Below are positions 41,374-52,200 of a DNA stretch of 64,000 nucleotides, one piece after another (position 1 is the first letter of the stretch; every line of letters begins with the position of its first letter). The position numbers and the translations under genes are program-made. Below the pieces are notes generated by a model, which had not been told where the DNA came from, did no database searches, and was given only the letters and a program-made list of their open reading frames with translations. Origin of the DNA: Actinoplanes couchii (lineage in GTDB: Bacteria > Actinomycetota > Actinomycetes > Mycobacteriales > Micromonosporaceae); assembly GCF_016862075.1 (NCBI RefSeq), contig NZ_BOMG01000063.1, positions 1-64,000 of the forward strand. Reading direction: 5' to 3'.

Positions 41374-44082
41374 CTATGGAGAGCCGGTGCGGTCCAGCAG
41401 GGCGGCCACGTGGGCCTGGTCTGGGTGGTCGAGTTCGCTGAGGATGCGGTGGGCGTCCTGCCAGGCGGACCGGGCGTCGGCGGGGCGGTCCGCGGCGGCG
41501 TGCGTGGCGCCGATCGACACCAGGCTCTCCGCCACCAGCAGGCGCTCGCCGGTTTCCCGGCGCAGCGTGAGCGCCGTCTCGTGGCAGGTCACCGCCGCCC
41601 GGTCGCGGCCCAGGGCGGCGTTGATCAGACCGCAGCCGACCCACGCGACCGCTTCCCCGATCCGGTCCCCGATCACCCGGTAGGACGCCACCGCCGCCCG
41701 GCACACCTCCAGCGCCCGCTCGTGCTCGCCGGTCAGATAGTGCACGCAGGCGAACAGGTACAGCGCGAACGCCGGCCCGGCCCGCAGCCCGGCCGTCACC
41801 GACAGGTCGAGGACCTCACGCAGGTGGTGCAGGGTCTCCGCGCCCCGCCCGGCCCGCCAGCACAGCATCGCCAGGTCCCGGTGCGCGCGGGCCCGGCCGA
41901 TCAGGTCGTCGTTGCGCTCGGACAGGGCCAGGGCCTCGCCGGCCAACTCCGCGGCCCGGTCATAACGACCCAGCCGGGCGTACGCCGTACCGAGCACCCG
42001 CATCGCATGGCTCTGCCGCACCGGGTCGTCCAGCTCACCGGCCGCCGCCAGGGCCTGTTCCAGCGCGGCGACCTCCTCGTCCCACCAGCCGTGCCGGTCC
42101 AGGAACGTGACCAGGGCCAGCGCCAGCCGGAACGCGTGCGCGGGGAACCCGGAGCCGAGCGCCTGATCGACCGCGGCGAGCAGCACGGGCCGTTCCGCGG
42201 TCAGCCACGCGGCCGCGTCCCGGTCGCCGGCGAACGTCTCGGGCGTGACCCCGTCCACCAGCGCGGGCAGTTCGGCCTCGTCGCGGTGCGGGTAGAGCAT
42301 GCCGTCGGCGGCGTACGCGCTGTGCAGGTAGTAGTCCAGAACCCGGCGCAGAGGCGGCCCGGCGTCGTCGGGCAGGCGCCCACCGGCGTACGCGCGTAGG
42401 AGATCGTGCATGGTGAACCGGCCGGTCACGTGCTCGACGACCAGGTTCGCGTCGGCGAGTTCGGCGAACAGCTCACCGGCCCGGCGCACCGGCACCCCCA
42501 TCATCGCCGCCGCCGCGGACGCCGTGACATCCGGCCCGCAGTGCAGCCCGAGCAGCCGGAACAGTGCCGCCGCGTCCTCCGACAGACCGTCGAAGGACCA
42601 GGAGAACACCATGCGTACGTCGATACTGCGGTCGACACTGGACAGCGCGTCCAGCGGATCCGCCCCGGCCCGCAGCTCACCGGCCACGGCGGCCAGGGTG
42701 AACCGCCGGTTCACCGCGGCTCGTGTCGCGACCAGGGTCATCGCCAGCGGCAGCCCGGCGCACCGGTCGATGATCTCGTCCACCGGCGACGGTTCGGCCG
42801 CCACCTGGTCCGCGCCGAGCCGGGCCGCCAGCAGCTGCCGGGATTCGGTGGCGCTCAGCGGGTCCACCGGCAGCGGGTACGCGCCGTCCGTCACCACCAG
42901 CGCGGACAGCACGTGCCGGCTGGTCACCACGGCCAGGCAGCCGGGGGAGTTGGGCAGCAGCGGCCGGACGTCGTCGGGGTCGCGGGCGTTGTCGAGCAGC
43001 ACCAGCAGCCGTTTGCCCGCCACCAGCCGCCGGTAGAGGCCGATCTGGGCGGCCGGGGTGACCGGGATGCTCTGCGGCGGGACGTCGAACGCCTCCAGGA
43101 ACCCGCGGATCGCCTCGGCGGGTGTGGTGCCCGCGCCGCCCGGGTCGTAGCCGCGCAGGTTGACGTGCAGGATCCCGTCCGGGAACCGGTCCGCCACGGT
43201 GGTCGCCCAGTGCACCGCCAGGGAGGTCTTGCCGACCCCGGCCATGCCCGAGATCACGATCAGCGGCCGGTCGGCGGCGGCGTCCAGCAGCCGCATCTCG
43301 GCCTGCCGCCCGGCGAAGCCGTGGATGTCGGCGGGCAGCTGCGCGGGCCGGGTGTCGTGTACCTCGCCCTGCAGGATCCGCTGGTGCGCGCCCTGGACCA
43401 GCCGGCCCGGGTCCAGGCCCAGTTCGGTGCTCAGTCGTTCCCGGACCTCGGTGTGCACCCGCAGCGCCGCCTCGGTGTGCCCGCTGGCGTGCAGCGCGGT
43501 CATCAGGTGCGCCTGGAAGCTCTCCCGGAACGGTTCCTCGCCGACGGCCCGTTGCAGGTCGCCGAGGATCTGCTGGTGCCGGCCGAGCCGTAGCTCCACC
43601 GCGAACAGGTCCTCCATCGCGGTCAGCCGGCGCTCGGCCAGCGCCGGGCCCTCCCGGTCGGTCAGGGATCCGCTCGTCCCGCCGAGCGCGGCGCCCCGCC
43701 ACAGGGCCAGCGCCGCCCGCAGCCGTTTCGCCGCGTCGGTGTCCCGGCCCGCGGTCAGGTCGGCGCGGGCCAGCCGGGTCTCCTCGTCGAATTCGGTGAG
43801 ATCCAGCTCACCCGGGCCGACCACGATCCGGTAGCCACCGCCGTGGTGCGCGATCTCCCGGCCGCCGAGCGCCTTGCGCAGCCGCGACACGTAGAGCTGC
43901 AGCTGTCCGCGTGCCCCGGCCGGCGGGTTGTCGCCCCAGGTCAGGTCGGTGAGGGAGTTCTCCTGGACCACCCGGTTCGCGTGCAGCAGCAGGGCGGCCA
44001 GCACGGTGCGCTGTTTGGGGCCGCCCAGTGGCACGGCGCCGCCGTCCGACACCTCGACCGGCCCGAGGAGCTGGAAACGCAT
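41374..44082 (-). CDS. SARP/AfsR-type regulator: OmpR-like HTH, BTAD, NB-ARC, TPR
   Basis: 902 aa from ATG 44082. N-terminal winged helix (MRFQLLGPVEVSDGG, LQLYVSRLRKALG), bacterial transcriptional activation domain (about 100-245), then an NB-ARC ATPase with P-loop GMAGVGKTSL (K285), LLVLLDNARD (Walker B) and GLPLA, and C-terminal TPRs (about 650-890). This is the AfsR layout: ATP-dependent activators often controlling secondary metabolism. No complete antibiotic cluster adjoins; the Pls-like synthetase lies 5 kb away. Divergent from the lysozyme-like/FG-GAP gene. Confidence 0.92.
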   Translation of the reverse strand: MRFQLLGPVEVSDGGAVPLGGPKQRTVLAALLLHANRVVQENSLTDLTWGDNPPAGARGQLQLYVSRLRKALGGREIAHHGGGYRIVVGPGELDLTEFDEETRLARADLTAGRDTDAAKRLRAALALWRGAALGGTSGSLTDREGPALAERRLTAMEDLFAVELRLGRHQQILGDLQRAVGEEPFRESFQAHLMTALHASGHTEAALRVHTEVRERLSTELGLDPGRLVQGAHQRILQGEVHDTRPAQLPADIHGFAGRQAEMRLLDAAADRPLIVISGMAGVGKTSLAVHWATTVADRFPDGILHVNLRGYDPGGAGTTPAEAIRGFLEAFDVPPQSIPVTPAAQIGLYRRLVAGKRLLVLLDNARDPDDVRPLLPNSPGCLAVVTSRHVLSALVVTDGAYPLPVDPLSATESRQLLAARLGADQVAAEPSPVDEIIDRCAGLPLAMTLVATRAAVNRRFTLAAVAGELRAGADPLDALSSVDRSIDVRMVFSWSFDGLSEDAAALFRLLGLHCGPDVTASAAAAMMGVPVRRAGELFAELADANLVVEHVTGRFTMHDLLRAYAGGRLPDDAGPPLRRVLDYYLHSAYAADGMLYPHRDEAELPALVDGVTPETFAGDRDAAAWLTAERPVLLAAVDQALGSGFPAHAFRLALALVTFLDRHGWWDEEVAALEQALAAAGELDDPVRQSHAMRVLGTAYARLGRYDRAAELAGEALALSERNDDLIGRARAHRDLAMLCWRAGRGAETLHHLREVLDLSVTAGLRAGPAFALYLFACVHYLTGEHERALEVCRAAVASYRVIGDRIGEAVAWVGCGLINAALGRDRAAVTCHETALTLRRETGERLLVAESLVSIGATHAAADRPADARSAWQDAHRILSELDHPDQAHVAALLDRTGSP

Positions 44083-44186
44083 GACCCCAGGGTAGGTCAA
44101 GATCTCCAGTGGTACGCCTTCCGGGTGAACCGTGATGTGTGAAACATTGATGCGGCACACAGTCGGCGCGGAGGTAGAACAGCACG

Positions 44187-45719
44187 ATGGTGAGAGTCCT
44201 GAGTGGAAAGCATTCGGGCCGGCGGGTGCTGTCCGCGGTCGCCCTCGCCACCGCGGTGCTGTACCCGGCCGCCCCCGCACAGGCGGCGCCGCCGAAGGTC
44301 GCGCCCTGTGCCGCCGGCGGGGTGACCGCCTCGGACAGCGCGATCGCCGACCAGGTCCGTCCGTCGATGAACGGCAAGCGGCTCGGGGCCGCGGTCAACG
44401 GGACACGCATCGCCTGTGCCCGTGCCGTCGTCGAGGCCGTCCGGGCCCGGGGGCTGGGTTCGCGGGCGGCGGTGATCGCCCTCACCACCGCGATCGCCGA
44501 GAGCACCCTGAACAACCACACCGTGGCGCTGGACCACGACAGTCTCGGTCTGTTCCAGCAGCGCCCCTCGCAGGGGTGGGGCCGGGTCGACCAGCTGATC
44601 GACCCGGTCTACGCCACCAACGCCTTCCTCAGCGCGATGCTGCGCAAGTACCCGGGTGACCGCTGGATGGCCGGTGACATCGGCGCGATCAGCCAGCGGG
44701 TGCAGGTGTCGGCGTTCCCGCTCGCCTACACCCCCGAGGTCCACGACGCCCACCTCATCGTGTCCCGGCTGTGGGGCTCCCCGGTGCAGGAGCCGTCGGC
44801 CGCCCCCGCGTCCCCGTCGACGCCGTCGTCCTCGGCGTCGTCCGCCGCGCCTGTCGCGCCGACCGGCCCGTTCCAGAAGGCCCTGATCGTCCGGGGCGCC
44901 GAGCTGGGCCCGCTGGGCGACCGGCACGAGCTGGCGCTGACCGACTGGAACGGCGACGGCAAGCCGGACCTGACGGTGGTCAAGGGTTCCGGCACGGTCA
45001 CCGGCAAGACCGAGGTCCGGATCATGGACGGCGCCAGCGGGTTCGCCAACCTGCTGCTGGACAGCGCCACCGCCTTCGGCCCGACCGACGCGACGTACGC
45101 GTACGCGTTCACCGACTGGAACGGCGACAAGAAGCCCGACCTGATGGTGATCCGCCGGTCCAGTGCCGACGGCGACGGCCTGACCCAGGTCAGTGTCCTG
45201 GACGGAGCGTCGTCGTTCCGCCGTTACCTGCTGCCCACCGGCACGGTCCCGGCGGTGACCGGCGACAAGCACCAGTTCGGTGTGGCCGACTGGAACGGCG
45301 ACGGCCGCCCCGACCTGGTGATCATCCAGACCGCGGGCACGGCCGGGAAGAAGATGGAGGTCCAGGTGCTGGACGGCGCCGCGAACCTGCAGCGTCACCT
45401 GACCCCCACGATCGTCACGTCCGAGCCGGAGAGCCCGGACCGCCAGGTCGTCGTCACCGAGTGGACCGGTGACAAGAAACCCGATCTGGTGGTGGTCCAG
45501 CGCTCCACCACCACGGCGGGCGCGACCCAGCTGACGGTGCTGGACGGCGCGTCCGGTCTGCAGACGGTCCGGTCGACCTTCGACACCGCCCCCGGCGCGA
45601 GCGCCCACCTGGACATCCTGGTCACCAACTGGAACGACGACAAGAAGCCGGACGTGATGATGGTCCAGAAGACCGGCACCGCGAGCGGCCGGGCGGAACT
45701 GGTGATCCTGGGCGGCTGA
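44187..45719 (+). CDS. Secreted lysozyme-like domain protein with FG-GAP/VCBS-like repeats
   Basis: 510 aa. Signal peptide ends AQA near residue 32. The first domain (about 45-190) has ALTTAIAESTLNN, DSLGLFQQRPSQGWG and TNAFLSAMLRKYPG, the pattern of a lysozyme-like or transglycosylase-like fold found in actinobacterial wall proteins; the Glu in IAES is a candidate catalytic residue. A Ser/Pro linker leads to about five blade-like repeats with DWNGDGKPDL, DWNGDKKPDL, DWNGDGRPDL, EWTGDKKPDL and NWNDDKKPDV, calcium-binding FG-GAP-type blades. Possible wall hydrolase or surface-binding protein. Confidence 0.8.
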   Translation: MVRVLSGKHSGRRVLSAVALATAVLYPAAPAQAAPPKVAPCAAGGVTASDSAIADQVRPSMNGKRLGAAVNGTRIACARAVVEAVRARGLGSRAAVIALTTAIAESTLNNHTVALDHDSLGLFQQRPSQGWGRVDQLIDPVYATNAFLSAMLRKYPGDRWMAGDIGAISQRVQVSAFPLAYTPEVHDAHLIVSRLWGSPVQEPSAAPASPSTPSSSASSAAPVAPTGPFQKALIVRGAELGPLGDRHELALTDWNGDGKPDLTVVKGSGTVTGKTEVRIMDGASGFANLLLDSATAFGPTDATYAYAFTDWNGDKKPDLMVIRRSSADGDGLTQVSVLDGASSFRRYLLPTGTVPAVTGDKHQFGVADWNGDGRPDLVIIQTAGTAGKKMEVQVLDGAANLQRHLTPTIVTSEPESPDRQVVVTEWTGDKKPDLVVVQRSTTTAGATQLTVLDGASGLQTVRSTFDTAPGASAHLDILVTNWNDDKKPDVMMVQKTGTASGRAELVILGG

Positions 45720-45728
45720 GCCGGCGAT

Positions 45729-45792
45729 AGCGGCTGGGCAGACGAAAGCGGCGGGCAGACGAGAGTGGCTGGGCAGACGAAAGCGGCTGGCC
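45729..45792 (+). repeat. About 20-bp imperfect tandem repeats between convergent genes
   Basis: Three copies of a gcggctgggcagacgaaa-like unit, with one short variant, lie between the FG-GAP gene stop and the GGDEF gene stop. Non-coding. Confidence 0.8.
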
Positions 45793-45801
45793 GCCCGGGT
45801 G

Positions 45802-47262
45802 TCAGCGCTCGGCCAGGATCGGCGGCACCGGCGGAGTCAGCCGGGAGTTGAAGAAGGCGTGCCCGCCCCCGGCCCGTTTGGCCTCGTACATGGCGATGTC
45901 GGCCTGCTGCAGCAGGACGTTGGCGTCGCCGCCGGTGTGCCGGGCGATGCCGATGCTCACGTCGATGCTGATGTCGGCGCCCTCGATCGGGAACAGTTCG
46001 CTCAGGCGCTCACGGATCCGGGAGGCCACCAGCGACGGGGTGTCCTCGTCCAGGTGGGCGCCGGAGAGCACCACCACGAACTCGTCGCCGCCCAGCCGGG
46101 CCAGCACGTCGTCGGCCCGGGTGCACTCGGCCAGGCGCTGGGACGCCAGTTCCAGCAGGCGGTCGCCGACCGGGTGGCCGAAGGTGTCGTTGACGTACTT
46201 GAACCGGTCCAGGTCCAGCAGCAGCAGCGCCACCGGTGGTGGCGACGGCCGGGCCAGCAGCGCGTCCAGGTGTTCCATCACGGCCCGCCGGTTGGCCAGC
46301 CCGGTGAGCGGGTCGCGGCGGGCCTCCAGGTGCCGGACGTGGCCGGCCGCCTCCAGCTCCCGGATTGAGACGACGGTCCGCAGCACGACCGCCGCCAGGG
46401 TGAGCCCGGCCAGCACGATCGTGGTAATCGACAGCCGGGCCCGGGTGCCGTAGAGCAGGGCGCCCAGCGCGCCGAACGCGAACACCACCGAGATGCCGAG
46501 CGGGTTGCGGTCGCTGGTGCCGGGCTGGATCCGGGGCTGGGCCCAGGCGGCCTGACCCAGCAGCGCCAGGCCCAGCACGTACAGCAGATTGATCGAGGAT
46601 CCCGGCCGGTAGGTGCCGTTGGCGATCATGATGACGTAACCCGTGTCGGCGGCGATGAAGGCGCCGAACCCGCCGGAGATCAGCAGGCTCGGCGGCCCGG
46701 TCCAGACGCCGACCGCCATCCGGGCCAGCATCGTGCCGAGCAGCAGGGCGTCACCGAGCGGGTAGGCCAGCGCGATCCAGCGTGCCAGGCCACCGGTCTC
46801 GGCCGGGTCGATCAGCACGTCGACGACGAGGATGGAGAAGACGGCCGCGCCACCGAACCCGGCGATCGCGCCGTCCAGCAGGATCCGCCGGGGCGGGTTC
46901 TGCTCCCGCAGGAAGGCCAGGATGCCGGTGTACGCCAGCGGGTAGAAGGTCAGCCAGGCGACGTCGGACAGGGACGGGAACGGCAGTACGGCGCCGTCCC
47001 AGGTGTAGACCCAGGAGTACGCGGTCCCGGACGAGTAGGCGCACAGCCCCGCGCCGATCCACGCCCAGGCGGTGGCCCGGGCCGGGATCAGGATCGCCCG
47101 CAGCAGCAGGAGCAGGGTGGCCCCGAAGTACACGCCGAGGGTCAGGCCCGCGGTGACCACGGGCGGGGCGGTGTCGCCGAGTCCGGTCAGATGCACCACG
47201 GCTACGCCGAGGCCGAGTGCGGCCACCAGCCCGCGGAGCACCTCGATCGCGCGACGGCCCAT
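45802..47262 (-). CDS. Membrane diguanylate cyclase (GGDEF) with intact I-site
   Basis: 486 aa. About eight to nine hydrophobic segments fill the first 300 residues, followed by a GGDEF domain. The active-site motif is GGDEF at 391-395 (RLGGDEFVVVL), and RADD five residues before it gives the RxxD inhibitory site, so the enzyme should make c-di-GMP and be feedback-controlled. The membrane part probably senses a signal. Divergent from a second GGDEF gene 148 bp away. Confidence 0.92.
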   Translation of the reverse strand: MGRRAIEVLRGLVAALGLGVAVVHLTGLGDTAPPVVTAGLTLGVYFGATLLLLLRAILIPARATAWAWIGAGLCAYSSGTAYSWVYTWDGAVLPFPSLSDVAWLTFYPLAYTGILAFLREQNPPRRILLDGAIAGFGGAAVFSILVVDVLIDPAETGGLARWIALAYPLGDALLLGTMLARMAVGVWTGPPSLLISGGFGAFIAADTGYVIMIANGTYRPGSSINLLYVLGLALLGQAAWAQPRIQPGTSDRNPLGISVVFAFGALGALLYGTRARLSITTIVLAGLTLAAVVLRTVVSIRELEAAGHVRHLEARRDPLTGLANRRAVMEHLDALLARPSPPPVALLLLDLDRFKYVNDTFGHPVGDRLLELASQRLAECTRADDVLARLGGDEFVVVLSGAHLDEDTPSLVASRIRERLSELFPIEGADISIDVSIGIARHTGGDANVLLQQADIAMYEAKRAGGGHAFFNSRLTPPVPPILAER

Positions 47263-47410
47263 GCCTGCCCAGTCGGCAGGGCGCGGCCGGGTCTTAATGA
47301 CGGGCCGCCCTATTCTGTTCGCGACAAGTGCTCATGGCCGGACCGGCCGGGTCGATGGTCCGTCGAGCTCGATCGGCGGCCGCGGGGCCCCGGAGTGAGG
47401 GGGGAACGGC

Positions 47411-49060
47411 TTGACCAGCGCAAACGCGGCCGACAGTGACACCCTGACGGTTCAGTCCCTGCTGGAGCGAGCCGAGGAACGGCGGCTGGCCGGCGACTAC
47501 CGGGCCGGTTGCGACCTGGCCCGCCGTGCCGCGGATCTGGCCATCGCGACCGGGGACGCCGCGGGGGAGGCCGCCGCACTGCGTTCACTGGCCAACCAGC
47601 TGATGCGGGTGGGGCAGCAGGAGGAGGCGATCGCGGCCTGCCGGTCGGCGGTGGTGACCCTGGAGAGCCTCGGTGATCCGGTCGGGCTCTGCGAGGTGCT
47701 CACCCTGCAGGCGATGCCGCTGATCGATCTCGGCATGCACGACGAGGCCCTGGACGTGCTGGCCACCGCCCGGGAGATCGCGCAGGACCTCGGCGACCGG
47801 GAGCTGCTCTACTGGGTGCACAACCGGACCGGCGTGGTGCACGGCCGGATGGGTGAGCACGAGCTGAGCACCACCTATCTGATGCAGGCGCTGCACATGG
47901 CCGACGGGATGAACGCCGAGGCCCGGTTCTGCATTCTCAACAACGTCAGCGACAACGCGGTGTACGAGATCCCCCGGCTCCGTGGCCGGGGCGAGACCGA
48001 GGCCGCCGACCGGACGCTTGTCGACGCGATCGGTTACGTGACCGAGGCGCTGCGCCTGGCCCGGGAGGCGCACCACCCGTACCGGGAGTCGATCAGTCTC
48101 GACAACCACGGGATGCTGCTGGCCCTGGCCGGTGACCTGGACGGCGCGGCCGGCCTGGTCGAGCAGTCCCGGCTGATCGCGGTCCGGTCCGGGTACCGCT
48201 CGCTGGAGTCGGCGGCGCTGCAGCACCAGGCCCGGATCCGGCTGATGCGCGGCCACCACACCGAGGCCATCGAGGGCCTGCTGCTGGCGCTGGAACGGGC
48301 GCATCAGGCGGGCGAGAGACCGATGGCGATGGAGATCTCCCGGGAGCTGTCCGAGGCGCACGAGCGGATCGGCGACTTCATGGCCGCGCTGGCCCACTAC
48401 CGGGATTTCCACGACCTGGAACGGGAACTGCACAACGAGGTGGCCGCGGCCCGCGCCCGGATGGCGGCGCACCACTTCGAGCTGGACAACGTGCGCCTGG
48501 AGGCGGAGAACGCGCGGCTGGAGGCGGAGCTGCACCGGGCCCGCAGCGCCGAGCTGGCCGCCGACAACCTGCTGTGGCAGCGCCAGGCCACCGAGGACGC
48601 GCTGACCGGCCTGCCGAACCGGCGCTCGGTCGACGAGCGCCTGCCGCGGCTGATCGCCTCCGGGGTGCCGGTCTGTGTCGCGGTGGCCGACGTCGACCGG
48701 TTCAAGCTGGTCAACGACCGGTACGGGCACTTCGTCGGCGACGAGGTGCTGCGCCGGATCGCGGCGATCCTGCTGGACCGGATCGCCGAGACCGATCTGG
48801 TGGCCCGGTTCGGCGGCGAGGAGTTCCTGATCGCCCTGCACGGCTCCGGGATCGAGGACGCGCTGGCGCAGTGCGAGCTGCTGCGGGCGAGCGTGGCGGC
48901 GTACCCGTGGGAGAACATCGAGCCCGGGCTGAACGTGACGATCAGTGTCGGACTGGCCGAGGTCACCGGGCCGGGCGCGCTGGCGGAGGCGATGGGCCGC
49001 GCCGACCAGCGTCTGTACCAGGCGAAACGTACCGGCCGCAACAGGGTGCAGGCGGACTGA
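47411..49060 (+). CDS. Soluble TPR-GGDEF diguanylate cyclase
   Basis: 549 aa, TTG start with a GGGGGGAA-like RBS. About six TPR-like repeats (20-350, for example AAALRSLANQLMRVGQQEEA and CEVLTLQAMPLIDLGMHDEA), a coiled coil (about 355-390, VRLEAENARLEAELHRARS), then a GGDEF domain with GGEEF at 468-472. The RxxD I-site is replaced by AETD, so product inhibition may be lost. No membrane segment. Paired with the membrane cyclase in divergent orientation. Confidence 0.9.
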   Translation: MTSANAADSDTLTVQSLLERAEERRLAGDYRAGCDLARRAADLAIATGDAAGEAAALRSLANQLMRVGQQEEAIAACRSAVVTLESLGDPVGLCEVLTLQAMPLIDLGMHDEALDVLATAREIAQDLGDRELLYWVHNRTGVVHGRMGEHELSTTYLMQALHMADGMNAEARFCILNNVSDNAVYEIPRLRGRGETEAADRTLVDAIGYVTEALRLAREAHHPYRESISLDNHGMLLALAGDLDGAAGLVEQSRLIAVRSGYRSLESAALQHQARIRLMRGHHTEAIEGLLLALERAHQAGERPMAMEISRELSEAHERIGDFMAALAHYRDFHDLERELHNEVAAARARMAAHHFELDNVRLEAENARLEAELHRARSAELAADNLLWQRQATEDALTGLPNRRSVDERLPRLIASGVPVCVAVADVDRFKLVNDRYGHFVGDEVLRRIAAILLDRIAETDLVARFGGEEFLIALHGSGIEDALAQCELLRASVAAYPWENIEPGLNVTISVGLAEVTGPGALAEAMGRADQRLYQAKRTGRNRVQAD

Positions 49061-49214
49061 CCGAACGGGTGACATCGACCTGTGCGAGTGGATGGTCTCG
49101 GTGTGTCGGTCAACACGAATCTGTCGTTCGAGCGTGTTTGTTCATCTTGTCCTCGTAACTTCGAGTGTTGCCGCTAACGGCAGGTGAACCAGAGGTGAAG
49201 GTGGAGCGCGCTCA

Positions 49215-52200
49215 GTGACCGTGACAGCCGATCTACAGCTGATCGAATTGCCGGAATCGTTGTTGGCGCCCGAGGCGCCGGCGGTCTTCCACTCCCCGTC
49301 CGCCCCGATGCGCCGCACCCTGATCGACCTGCTCGACGCCACAGTGCAGGCGCACGGCGACTCCCCGGCGATCGACACCGGCTCCCGGATGCTCACCTAC
49401 CGGCAGCTGGCCGCAGAGATCGAGACACTGCGCGCCACCCTCACCACGCACGGCATCGGCGTCGGTGACCGGGTCGGCATCCGGATCGCCTCCGGCACCG
49501 TCGACCTCTACCTGGGCATCCTCGGGGTGCTGGCGGCCGGTGCGGCCTACGTGCCGGTCGACGCCGACGACCCCGACGAGCGGGCCGAGCTGGTCTTCGC
49601 CGAAGCGGGCGTGTGTGCGGTCCTCGGCGACGGCCTGACCGTCACGATGAAACGTACGCCGGAAGGAAAGACCGGCGAACCGGGACTGACCGACGACGCC
49701 TGGATCATCTTCACCTCCGGTTCCACCGGCACCCCGAAGGGGGTGGCGGTCTCGCACGGTTCCGCCGCCGCGTTCGTCGACGCCGAGGCCCAGCTGTTCC
49801 TGGCCGACGACGACGTGGAGCCCCTCGGCCCGGCCGACCGGGTGCTGGCCGGCCTGTCGGTGGCGTTCGACGCCTCCTGCGAGGAGATGTGGCTGGCCTG
49901 GCGGCACGGAACCTGCCTGGTCCCGGCCGCCCGCTCGCTGGTCCGCAGCGGTGTCGACCTGGGCCCGTGGCTGGCCGAGCAGCGCATCACCGTCGTCTCC
50001 ACGGTGCCGACCCTGGCCGCGCTGTGGCCCGCCGAAGCCCTCGAGGACGTCCGGCTGCTGATCTTCGGTGGCGAGGCGTGCCCGCCCGAGCTGGCCGAAC
50101 GGCTCGCCGTCGAGGGCCGCGAGCTGTGGAACACCTACGGCCCGACCGAGGCGACGGTGGTCGCCTGCGCCGCCCGGCTGACCGGTGCGGGCCCGGTGCG
50201 GATCGGCCTGCCGCTGGCCGGCTGGGAACTCGTCGTCGTCGACGCGGCAGGCGAACCGGTGCGGATGGGCGAGACCGGTGAACTGGTCATCGGCGGTGTC
50301 GGCCTGGCCCGCTACCTGGACGCGGCCAAGGACGCCGAGAAGTTCGCCCCGCTGCCGTCGATGGACTGGGCGCGCGCCTACCGCAGCGGTGACATCGTCC
50401 GCGCCGAACCCGAGGGCCTGCTGTTCCTCGGGCGCGGCGACGAGCAGGTCAAACTCGGCGGCCGCCGGATCGAGCTGGGCGAGGTGGACGCCGCCCTGCA
50501 AGCCCTGCCCGGAGTGGCCGGTGCCGCCGCCGCGGTGAAGCGCACCGCCGGTGGCAACCAGCTGCTGGTCGGCTACCTGGTGCCGCACGACCCCGACGAC
50601 TTCGACACGACCGCCGCCACCGACCGGATCCGGGAACAGCTGCCGGCCGCCCTGGTCCCGCTGCTCGCGGTGATCGACGGCCTGCCGACCCGCACCTCCG
50701 GCAAGGTCGACCGGGCCGCGCTGCCCTGGCCCCTCGCGATCACCACCGCCGACCCCGACGAGCTGACCGACACCGAGGAGTGGCTGGCCGGCGGCTGGGA
50801 GGAGATCCTCGGACTCCGCCCGGCCGAGGCGAGCGCCGACTTCTTCAGCAGCGGCGGCGGCAGCCTGAACGCCGCCCAGCTGGTGGCCTGGATCCGGCAG
50901 ACCCACCCGCAGGTGTCGGTGGCCGACATCTACCAGAACCCGCGCCTGTCCCAGATGGCGATCGTGCTGCAGGGCCTGGACACCACCACCACGGCCCGCC
51001 GGGAGGTCGCGCCGACGCCGAAGCGGGCCGGTCTCGTCCAGGCGCTGCTCACCCTGCCGATGCTGGCGCTGGTCGGCCTGCGCTGGCTGACCGTGCTGGC
51101 CGCGCTGGGCAAGGCGACGGCGCTGCTGCCGACGGTCTCCTGGTGGTGGCTGGCCGCCTCGTGGCTGGTGCTGTTCAGCCCGCCCGGGCGGATCCTGCTG
51201 TCGGCCGGAGTGGCCCGGATGCTGCTGCGCGGGGTCGGCCCCGGCAAGTACCCGCGTGGTGGCGGCGTCCACCTGCGGCTCTGGGCCGCGGAGCGGTTCG
51301 CCGAACTCACCGGTGCGACAGGCATCGGTGGCGCCGGCTGGATGACCACGTACGCGAAACTGCTCGGTGCCCGTCTCGGCCGCGACGTCGACCTGCACTC
51401 CGCGCCGCCGGTCACCGGCCTGCTCAAACTCGGCCGTGGCGCGGCGATCGAGCCCGAGGTCGACCTGTCCGGTTACTGGGTGGACGGCGACGTCGTCCGG
51501 GTCGGCACCGTCCGGGTCGGCGCGGGTGGCCGGGTCGGCGCCCGCAGCACCCTGATGCCCGGCGCCCGGGTCGGCAAGGGCGCGAAGATCGGCGCGGGCT
51601 CGACGGTCACCGGCGCGGTGCCGGCGAACGAGCGCTGGGCCGGTTCCCCGGCGGTTCCGGTCAGCGGCAAGGGCGGTACCGCCTGGCCCGTGCAGCGCCC
51701 GGCGAAGTCCCGGTTCAGCGCCCGGTCCTGGACCCTCGTCTACAGCCTGACCGCGCAGCTGCTCAGCCTGCTCCCGGTCGTCGCCGCGGTGCCGGCGCTC
51801 GCCCTGCTCGGCTGGGGCCTCACCAGCGACACGCTGCTGTTTGCGGTGCCCGGCGCGGCGGTCGCCTATCTGACCGCGTACGCGATGCTGGTGTTGATCT
51901 TCGTTCGTCTGCTGAGTGTCGGCCTGCGCACCGGTTTCCACCCGGTCCAGGGCCGGGTCGCCTGGCAGGTGTGGACCACCGAGCACCTGATGGGGATGGC
52001 CCGGGTCGCGCTGTTCCCGATCTACTCCAGCCTGTTCACGCCGGTCTGGCTGCGGCTGCTCGGCGCCAAGGTGGGCCGGGGCACCGAGATCTCCACGGTG
52101 CTCGCGGTCCCGGCGATGACCACCGTCGACGACGGCGCGTTCCTGGCCGACGACACCATGGTCGCCACCTACGAACTCGACCACGGCTGGCTGCGGGTCG

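Noticed and set aside
47290..47320. Promoter for the TPR-GGDEF gene at tattct (47311-47316)
   Set aside because: The -10-like box is good but no convincing -35 lies at the right distance.
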